From assembly GCA_036821185.1 (NCBI GenBank), contig DAISKD010000003.1, positions 124,001 to 188,000 of the forward strand: DNA of 64,000 bases, written 5' to 3'. The translations under genes and the position numbers were made by a program. Below are positions 58,485 through 64,000 of this stretch, one piece after another (position 1 is the first letter of the stretch; each line of letters starts with the position of its first letter). The DNA comes from CALJTV01 sp036821185 (GTDB lineage: Bacteria; Chloroflexota; Dehalococcoidia; GIF9; UBA5629). The notes under the pieces were generated by a model. It searched no databases and was not told where the DNA came from. It saw only the letters and a program-made list of their open reading frames with translations.

Positions 58485-58817
58485 CTACTTTCCCAAAGTC
58501 CTGTCTAGTATTTTCTTCAGCTGTTCTTTCGATTGGTAACCAATAGCCTGCTCTACAGGTTTGCCACTCTTAAAAAGGATCAGGGTGGGGATGCTCATCA
58601 CTCCGTATTTTGAGGCTATGAAGGGATCCTGGTCAACATTAACTTTGGCGAACTCTATTTTTCCCTTATACTCATTGGCCAGTTCTTCGATAATGGGTGC
58701 TATGGCACGGCATGGTGCGCACCAAGGTGCCCAGAAATCGACCAGTACAGGTTTATTCGATTGGAGCACAGCCCTCTCGAAGTTTCCTTGGTCGATATTA
58801 CTTATGCCTTGCGACAT
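58485..58817 (-). CDS. trxA: Thioredoxin
   Basis: 110 residues with the active site WAPWCAPCR (variant of WCGPC, the glycine replaced by alanine), the cis-proline in SIPTLILFKSGK and the usual fold. It starts with a strong aggaggg site and lies 45 bp after the sugar nucleotidyltransferase. In context it is the likely electron source for CcdA. Confidence 0.95.
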   Translation of the reverse strand: MSQGISNIDQGNFERAVLQSNKPVLVDFWAPWCAPCRAIAPIIEELANEYKGKIEFAKVNVDQDPFIASKYGVMSIPTLILFKSGKPVEQAIGYQSKEQLKKILDRTLGK

Positions 58818-58862
58818 GATCGTCCCTCCTGATATTCTGCCGGCTGAGTCTGCGGTAGCCGT

Positions 58863-59891
58863 TCAGGGAGTTTTGTGCTCCGGAGTGATGGTAACTCCTT
58901 CCAGGGCGCTATTACTCGCGATGCAACTGTTACTCGCCACGATGCAATTCCTAAGTATTGCGTTCTTTCCCACGGTAACATGTTGCCATAGTATAGACTT
59001 TTCTATTATAGCACAATCTTCAATGTGACAACCCGTGCCGATGACGGCCGGGCCTATGATTTGTACACCGTAACCGATCCTGCATCTCTCACCTATCAGG
59101 ACCGGTCCTTGGACTCTGGCTTGCGGGTGGACAAATGAACTTTCAGGCGGCACAGGTCTTACTGTTTTCGGGTCTGGATGGGGGCATTTGCCGGTTAGCA
59201 GATCGCAGTTCAGTCGGTGGTAGTTTTCCAGTGTACCGATATCTATCCAGTAAGCATCGGTAGGGTAGGCGTAGAGGGGATCGCCAGCACTCAATAGCTC
59301 CGGAAACACGTCGTGCTCAAACATCACACGTCTACCGCTGGGAATGTTTTTCAAGGCGTCCTTTTCAAGGATGTACACGCCGGCGTTGATGTTATTTGTT
59401 GTCACCTGGTCAGGCGGTGGCTTCTCGATGAACTTCTTAATTCTAAATCGGTTGTCAGTCTCCACCACACCAAACCGCGTTGGATCTTCTACAGGAGTTA
59501 GTGCGATGGTTATCTTGGCGCCACTCTCTTTGTGGAAGCGGAGCATTGCGGTGAGGTCGATGGTGGTAAAGACGTCGCCATTGAGGACAAAGAAGGTATT
59601 GTCCAAATATTGCTCGGCGTATTTGACTGCACCAGCGGTGCCCAGTGGTGCCGGCTCGATGCTGTAGACGAGTTTAACCGGAAGACCGTGGGCATGGGTG
59701 AAATGGTTCTGGATGGAGTCTGGCTTGTAGCCCATAGCCAGTATGACCTCATCGACGCTATGGTTTGCCAAGTGTTGCAGCAGGTATTCTAGGAACGGCC
59801 TGTTTAGTATGGGCACCATCGCTTTTACTGTGTGGTGGGTAAGGGGGCGCAGCCTGGTGCCTTCACCGCCGACAAGGACAACTGCTTTCAC
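58863..59891 (-). CDS. Sugar-phosphate nucleotidyltransferase with left-handed beta-helix C-terminus
   Basis: 342 residues from GTG 59891 (KAVVLVGGEGTRLRPLTHHTVKA); a reading to ATG 60032 would overlap the TatD gene by 131 bp and add an implausible N-terminus. The nucleotidyltransferase signature GGEGTRLRPLT and VLNGDVFTTIDL are clear, followed by a C-terminal hexapeptide-like region (VLIGERCRIGYGVQIIGPAVIG). This is the mannose-1-phosphate guanylyltransferase/glucose-1-phosphate uridylyl- or thymidylyltransferase-like group; the exact sugar is not fixed by the sequence. It supplies activated sugar for surface polysaccharide or compatible solutes. Confidence 0.88.
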   Translation of the reverse strand: MKAVVLVGGEGTRLRPLTHHTVKAMVPILNRPFLEYLLQHLANHSVDEVILAMGYKPDSIQNHFTHAHGLPVKLVYSIEPAPLGTAGAVKYAEQYLDNTFFVLNGDVFTTIDLTAMLRFHKESGAKITIALTPVEDPTRFGVVETDNRFRIKKFIEKPPPDQVTTNNINAGVYILEKDALKNIPSGRRVMFEHDVFPELLSAGDPLYAYPTDAYWIDIGTLENYHRLNCDLLTGKCPHPDPKTVRPVPPESSFVHPQARVQGPVLIGERCRIGYGVQIIGPAVIGTGCHIEDCAIIEKSILWQHVTVGKNAILRNCIVASNSCIASNSALEGVTITPEHKTP

Positions 59892-59901
59892 AGTCGTTAA
59901 T

Positions 59902-60798
59902 TTATAGCAGTTTCCCGCTGCCAAAGCAAATTTTTGCCGGTAAGAGCGGTTTGGAAGGAACTGCAGAACGAGGTGGTCTCGTCCTATTGTTCTTGGTGTT
60001 TTGGGGCTGGAGATCGAAAAAGCGTCTGGCATTGTCTGTAGTCTGTAAGGCTATGGCTGACTCGTCTATCCCTTTGAGTCCGGCAACGGCCTTGAGACTT
60101 CTAAGAAGGTCGGTGGGCCGTGACCGGTATTTCACCTCGCGACCGTAAAATACCGGCGTGTCTGTTTCAAGAAGAAGCCTGTCCACCGGGGCCTCTTTTA
60201 TTGCTCTTCTGTGTTCCTCATGATATTCCGCTGCTGGCGTAGCAGAGATAAAATAGCCCGCATTGAGTATGTTTTTGAGCACGCTGGAAAATCCGGTGAA
60301 CCAATGAAATACTACTTTTCCAGCACCGATGTTTGCCTCCTCAACTAGCTGCAAACAGTCTTGCCAGGCATATCGGCTGTGCAGTATTAATGGCTTTCCA
60401 CATTGTCGAGCCAGCGCCAAAATATCCTTGAGGACCGCCTTTTGGAATTCCTTGGGTGCCCTTCTGGTAACTCTTTTGTCATAGTCTAGTCCCACCTCAC
60501 CTATGGCTACGATGGCCTGCCCCATCTGCTCGATGAATTTGAGTGTGGAGTTTATCTTTGCGTGATCCAGATCTCCTAGTTCCCAGGGATGGAGTCCCAG
60601 CGCAGGGTAAACGAAACCCTGGTGCCGGTGAGAGACATCCAAAACCCTCTCGTTGGAAATTTGATTTGAGCCGACAGCGATAATGGCGGTTATACCGGCG
60701 CTTTTGGCCTCGCTGAGCGCTTTTTCCAGGTCTTCCAGTTCGTCCAGGTGGGCATGCGTGTCGATCAGCTCTGGCAGCTTCCGGTACTCAGTTTTCAC
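59902..60798 (-). CDS. TatD family metal-dependent hydrolase
   Basis: 298 residues. I use GTG 60798 (KTEYRKLPELIDTHAHLDE) because aggagag lies about 10 nt upstream; an ATG at 60951 overlaps the eIF-2B-like gene. Motifs: IDTHAHLD, GEVGLDYDKR, LILHSRYAWQDCL, VFHWFTGF and LLETDTP, the metal ligands of TatD DNases. The tail beyond residue ~265 is basic and extended. Family members hydrolyse DNA ends or D-aminoacyl-tRNA; the cellular role is not specified by the sequence. Confidence 0.92.
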   Translation of the reverse strand: MKTEYRKLPELIDTHAHLDELEDLEKALSEAKSAGITAIIAVGSNQISNERVLDVSHRHQGFVYPALGLHPWELGDLDHAKINSTLKFIEQMGQAIVAIGEVGLDYDKRVTRRAPKEFQKAVLKDILALARQCGKPLILHSRYAWQDCLQLVEEANIGAGKVVFHWFTGFSSVLKNILNAGYFISATPAAEYHEEHRRAIKEAPVDRLLLETDTPVFYGREVKYRSRPTDLLRSLKAVAGLKGIDESAIALQTTDNARRFFDLQPQNTKNNRTRPPRSAVPSKPLLPAKICFGSGKLL

Positions 60799-60830
60799 CG
60801 TTTTGCACTCTCCTGATTTATATTTTCTGT

Positions 60831-61742
60831 CTACAGAGGCTGGAATCCTCGCTGGGAAAATATCTGGGTCATCTCCTCGTTTTTTTGCTGGATATAGGCG
60901 GTGACTAGATCTGGCTTCATGGTGCCTTTTTCCGTTATTACTGCTGTGCATGTACTGAGCGGGACAATGTCAAAGCCTGGTTCTGTGTTTTCTCCTAGGT
61001 GTCCAAAGAAGTCGAACTTTGCTGTCTCGCAGACCACATACATTGGGATGTGTCTGTTTCCGGAGGCTTGGGCCAATTGTAGGCTGGGTGTACCATTGAC
61101 AATATGGCCACTGGCGGTAACAGCGTCGGCGCCGAGAAGCGTCTTGCTTGCTTTTGTGATTTGGCGTGTAATGTTGCTATCGGCGAATATTTCTGTAGGT
61201 ATATGATGTTTAGCGAGTTCAGCGGCTGTAGCCTCACCGTAGCTGGTGTTGCCAACTTTAGATTCAGCAATGAGAACCCGGAAATTTGTGCCCTTGTGCT
61301 TTGCCACTGCCAGGGCTCGGCATACGGTTGAACTATAACTGCAGGTGGCGATGGTGTCGTCGTCCTTGACTATGGCACTGGCGTATTCCACAGCTTTCAG
61401 GAAGGCTTGCCTAGAGGACTTTATCAGTTCTTGCCCCTTCGCCATAGAATAGGACTTGAACGCGGCGAGGTCTTTCTGTTGTCCAGCTGCAAGTATTTGG
61501 GCAAGGAAAAAATTGGCGTAGTTGGCTATTGAGACCATACCCGGCCTAGCCCTGGCTACAGCGGAGGTAATGCTTGTGACCTCCTCAATAAACTGTTCTA
61601 CGGTCTCAGCTCGACTCTCCTTAACGGCAAAGATCAGGACGCTTGTAGCTTGTCTCGTCAGCCAGCTAGCGCCATGGATGGTGTCTGCGGAGATCTTGTT
61701 TATTCGGTCAGCGAGCTTAGGAAGCATGTCCAGAACTATCAA
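60831..61742 (-). CDS. eIF-2B/ribose-1,5-bisphosphate isomerase-like protein
   Basis: 303 residues of the initiation-factor 2B alpha/beta/delta-related family, which includes archaeal ribose-1,5-bisphosphate isomerase and MtnA. Visible: TIATCSYSSTVCRALAVAKHKG, VLIAESKVGNTSYGEATAAEL, the LLGADAVTASGHIVNGTPSL stretch (GADxxxxxGxxxNxxGT of the family) and YVVCETAKFD. In bacteria such proteins are usually sugar-phosphate isomerases, not translation factors. No RuBisCO or AMP phosphorylase genes are nearby to argue for the archaeal AMP pathway. It is the first gene of a run with TatD, the nucleotidyltransferase and trxA. Confidence 0.85.
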   Translation of the reverse strand: MIVLDMLPKLADRINKISADTIHGASWLTRQATSVLIFAVKESRAETVEQFIEEVTSITSAVARARPGMVSIANYANFFLAQILAAGQQKDLAAFKSYSMAKGQELIKSSRQAFLKAVEYASAIVKDDDTIATCSYSSTVCRALAVAKHKGTNFRVLIAESKVGNTSYGEATAAELAKHHIPTEIFADSNITRQITKASKTLLGADAVTASGHIVNGTPSLQLAQASGNRHIPMYVVCETAKFDFFGHLGENTEPGFDIVPLSTCTAVITEKGTMKPDLVTAYIQQKNEEMTQIFSQRGFQPL

Positions 61743-62076
61743 TCTTTGTTATGACAGGGCCAGCTATTTTTTCCACTGTACCCCCAATAGTCCCCGTCTC
61801 AACTATCTGCGGTTAGTATATAATAATCCTTTTGGAAAGTCTCGGCGGGCGTCTGATTTTGCCACCTGTGGACAGGACACCAGCAGTGTGTTGGTGCGAG
61901 TATGGTTTTGGGGTGAGACCGATACATAATGGTGCTGGCTTGGCATTATCTCCGATTGTTTATTGCAGATGTGGGTACCGCAGCACTAATGTTTGAAGCT
62001 GGAGGGCGGAGCATACATCGGGGGATCGGAAGCAAATTTAAGAGTTCTAGCTGAAGGAAAAGGGCCTGTTGTCTCC
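61743..62076. other. Non-coding stretch between two minus-strand genes
   Basis: About 334 bp. A TATACT on the minus strand near 61810 could be the -10 of the eIF-2B-like gene, but no matching -35 is present. The plus-strand frame at 61993-62361 is the antisense of the GTPase gene end. Nothing else is supported. Confidence 0.4.
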
Positions 62077-63048
62077 TTAAATGTGAAACTCGATTATGTC
62101 TCCGTCCTGCAGCACATGCTCTTGGCTTACCCTCTGACCGTCGAATTTGCCCGACCCCCAGACCACAGCATACTTGAGTTTGTATCTGAAGTCCTTGTGT
62201 ATAGCCTCGGCTGCCTCTTTAACGGTGCTACCCTTTTTCAAGATAATCGGTTCTGTGAGGTCAGGCTTCTTGCCCGGCGCTTTGGTATACACGCGGATAA
62301 TCTCGAGGGCGTTGAACACAATTTTCTTAAATTCCTCAAGGTTGTTTCCATACGCTGCTGAGATTGAGACGGCGGGGAAATTGGGGTACTTGCCTTTAAT
62401 CTGTTTCCAAGTAAGTCCGGCGTCGGCGAGGTCACTCTTGTTTCCGACGAGCAACATTTTCTTCTGGCGTTTACCCACGGTATCTTGGATGGGGTAATCG
62501 GGGGGCACTATACCGATCCGTTCTAATTCGTTGAGAACGATGTCAATCTGGGGTGTCGTGTGGTCACCGAGGTCAACGACGATGGCAAGGAGATCGGCGT
62601 TTCTTAAGATATTGTTCAGCCAGATTCTAGAGCCACGGGCGGTTATCGGTGGTGTGTCAACTATCTGAATTTGAATGTTCTCAAATTTCATCATTCCCAC
62701 GTTTGGTGTCCGAGTGGTGAATGGATAAGCAGCGATTTCGGGCACGGCATCGGTTATGGCAGCGAGGAGCTGTGATTTACCAGAATTGGGAAGGCCAAGG
62801 AGTGCTACTTGTCCAGCCCCTTCCCTTTTGATGTAGAAGCTGGCACGGCTGATAGCAGCTTTCCGTTCCGCCTCCTCGGTGAACTTGGCTATTTTCCGGC
62901 GCAGTTCCCCATGCAGTTTGTCAGTTCCCTTGTGCTTGGGCATAATGGCGAGCATGGCTTCGAGGGCCTCGATTTTTTCCTCCGGTGTCTTGGCCTGCCG
63001 GTAGCGTTTTTCAGCTTCGAAATATTGTGGTGGCAAGTTTGCCGGCAT
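62077..63048 (-). CDS. TGS-domain GTPase, OBG/DRG-like
   Basis: 323 residues. The G domain has GLPNSGKSQLLAAITDAVPE (P-loop), the G2/G3 region AAYPFTTRTPNVGMMKFENI followed by VDTPPI and VGNKSDLA (NKxD). The C-terminus is a TGS domain (ILKKGSTVKEAAEAIHKDFRYKLKYA) that can bind RNA or ligand. The N-terminal stretch is a helical, lysine-rich region (FEAEKRYRQAKTPEEKIEALEAM). DRG-like GTPases are typical of archaea and eukaryotes; bacterial copies are less common. A translation-linked role is expected from the family, not shown here. Confidence 0.92.
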   Translation of the reverse strand: MPANLPPQYFEAEKRYRQAKTPEEKIEALEAMLAIMPKHKGTDKLHGELRRKIAKFTEEAERKAAISRASFYIKREGAGQVALLGLPNSGKSQLLAAITDAVPEIAAYPFTTRTPNVGMMKFENIQIQIVDTPPITARGSRIWLNNILRNADLLAIVVDLGDHTTPQIDIVLNELERIGIVPPDYPIQDTVGKRQKKMLLVGNKSDLADAGLTWKQIKGKYPNFPAVSISAAYGNNLEEFKKIVFNALEIIRVYTKAPGKKPDLTEPIILKKGSTVKEAAEAIHKDFRYKLKYAVVWGSGKFDGQRVSQEHVLQDGDIIEFHI

Positions 63049-63209
63049 GGTTTGTTTCCTCTGTGTGACTCATTTTAGCACAATCTTCAGTAGTAGCTTA
63101 AAGAGTGTGCCGCTATTTGGACTTTCCTTAGTACGGCTGTGCCTGCGAGGCGATACAGGTGCATACCTTCTAGTTATACCAGACCAGGTAGCCAGCAGAG
63201 ATTATATGT

Positions 63210-64000
63210 CTATTTCCCCGGAGTTGTGGTAATGCCGATGAAAGCCGGGCTATCAAGGACTTTCTGGACGGTATTTATTAGCCCAGCGGCGCTGCTGAAC
63301 TTCGGGTTTTTGAAGCGGACGATACCGGCGCGGTCTAGGATGAACATCGTAGGTGTCTCCGCTACATTGTAAATATTTTGGACGCTACCGTCCTTGTCGA
63401 GGAGGACGGTGAGGTGTAAGCCCTGGCCTTCAAGGTAGTTTCTGATGGTCTCTTCTCGTCCTCCTACATGAATATTCAGTACCACCGTCTCGGGGATGGA
63501 CTGATTGATGACTTCTTGGATCACGGGCAGCTCTTTCCGGCATGCCGAGCACCACATGCTCCAGAAATTGAGCACGACTGCTTTGCCCTTGAACTGACTT
63601 AATGACACGGTGTTGCCATCGAGAGAGGGCAGGGTAAAGTCCGGGGCGCGCTTTGTTATCTCCGGTGCTATAGCCGGGGAGAATACACCGTCCTTTTCAG
63701 CTACAACGGTCTGGCCGTAGGCATCTGTGGCCTTTATTCTGAAGTAGTAGGTGCTTTCTGGAGAAAGGTTCGTCAATGTGACTTTATGTTCTATGGTGAG
63801 GCCGTTGCCCACTACTCTTTTTTGCTCGCTGGACTCCATTGACCAGTAGACGATTTCGCTGGTGGTGGGGCGAGTAGTCGTCCAGGTTATAGTGGCGCTG
63901 GTATCGCTCACATCCAGGACGGTAATTCGGGATATAAATGGTGGCTCTTTTGGGGGTGTGGTGGCGAACCGATATACTTCGGAACCCTGTCGCACACCTT
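63210..64000 (-). CDS. Fibronectin type III-TlpA-like redoxin protein (N-terminus cut by window edge)
   Basis: At least 263 residues; the frame continues past the right edge, so the true start and any signal peptide are outside. It opens in the end of one Fn3-like repeat (SEVYRFATTPPKEPPFISRI), followed by a complete Fn3 domain (VSDTSATITWTTTRPTTSEIVYW to STYYFRIKATDAYGQTVVAE). A TlpA/ResA-like domain follows (RAPDFTLPSLDGNTVSLSQF), with active site MWCSACRKELP and the cis-proline region AETPTMFILDRAG. It probably acts outside the membrane as a thiol-disulfide enzyme tethered by Fn3 modules, and may take electrons from the CcdA system. Confidence 0.85.
   Translation of the reverse strand, partial: GVRQGSEVYRFATTPPKEPPFISRITVLDVSDTSATITWTTTRPTTSEIVYWSMESSEQKRVVGNGLTIEHKVTLTNLSPESTYYFRIKATDAYGQTVVAEKDGVFSPAIAPEITKRAPDFTLPSLDGNTVSLSQFKGKAVVLNFWSMWCSACRKELPVIQEVINQSIPETVVLNIHVGGREETIRNYLEGQGLHLTVLLDKDGSVQNIYNVAETPTMFILDRAGIVRFKNPKFSSAAGLINTVQKVLDSPAFIGITTTPGK

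Noticed and set aside
59892..60032. Extended N-terminus of the sugar nucleotidyltransferase
   Set aside because: It overlaps the TatD gene and the family start KAVVLVGGEGTRLRPL fits GTG 59891.
61993..62361. 122-codon plus-strand open frame
   Set aside because: It is antisense to the C-terminal TGS region of the GTPase gene, which has strong family motifs.
1..64000. CRISPR arrays, rRNA genes, prophage, integrase/attachment sites, origins
   Set aside because: No regularly spaced repeats, phage genes, integrase, DnaA-box clusters or rRNA motifs were seen on reading the window.

Overview
The window looks like a chromosomal segment of a strictly anaerobic bacterium, probably an uncultured Chloroflexota related to Dehalococcoidia. 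This is inferred from gene content, not from a marker-gene tree. The signs are a selenocysteine formate dehydrogenase, NfnAB-type flavoproteins, many iron-sulfur redox proteins, a benzoyl-CoA-reductase-like complex, a TGS-domain GTPase and an eIF-2B-like protein. Gene density is high, with operon-like overlaps, frequent GTG/TTG starts and good sigma70-type promoters (17-18 bp spacers). I see no CRISPR array, rRNA or prophage. Mobile DNA is one decayed IS3-family element and an older fragment beside it.

Region by region: 1-6394 holds a partial DUF362 gene, then an iron-sulfur/FAD-linked oxidase module (HdrD/GlcF-like, GlcD-like and two paralogous Fe-S proteins transcribed away from each other across a perfect palindrome). 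6625-9354 is a P2A-type Ca2+-ATPase. 9771-11179 is the IS remnant and the broken IS3 element. 11285-20896 is a six-gene redox operon: NuoE-like and NuoF-like subunits, a formate dehydrogenase whose in-frame TGA is followed by a SECIS-like hairpin, a NuoG-like/GltD-like fusion, then NfnA and NfnB. It predicts a complex linking formate, ferredoxin, NAD(H) and NADP(H). 21122-28493 contains a HerA-like ATPase, small unknown proteins, glutamine synthetase, tRNA-Val(GAC), two small membrane proteins and an MFS transporter.

28623-36052 (minus strand) is a fatty-acid operon: two hot-dog dehydratases, PlsX, ACP, FabL, FabF, FabG, then a DegV/FakB-like lipid-binding protein and a FakA-like kinase. Divergent from it, 36374-42420 (plus strand) encodes an SDR, a second DegV protein, two 2-hydroxyacyl-CoA dehydratase/benzoyl-CoA reductase-like subunits and two activase-type ATPases, the last fused to a ferredoxin-like domain. 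The two operons leave a 321-bp spacer through back-to-back promoters. Each promoter carries one copy of the same 20-bp operator-like dyad (18/20 identical, opposite orientation), which suggests one unidentified regulator controls both. This is the most interesting feature of the window, together with the Fdh-Nfn locus.

42459-64000 is mostly housekeeping on the minus strand: AcpS, a PAS/GGDEF diguanylate cyclase (plus strand), a DUF1015 protein, PurL/PurQ, YqeY, ribosomal protein S21, SerA with a class V aminotransferase, TyrS, RibF, DAHP synthase and AroH. Then come a membrane-anchored transglutaminase-like protein (plus strand), a thioredoxin/CcdA/redoxin-lipoprotein module, a sugar nucleotidyltransferase, TatD, an eIF-2B-like protein, a TGS GTPase and a partial Fn3-TlpA protein running off the right edge.
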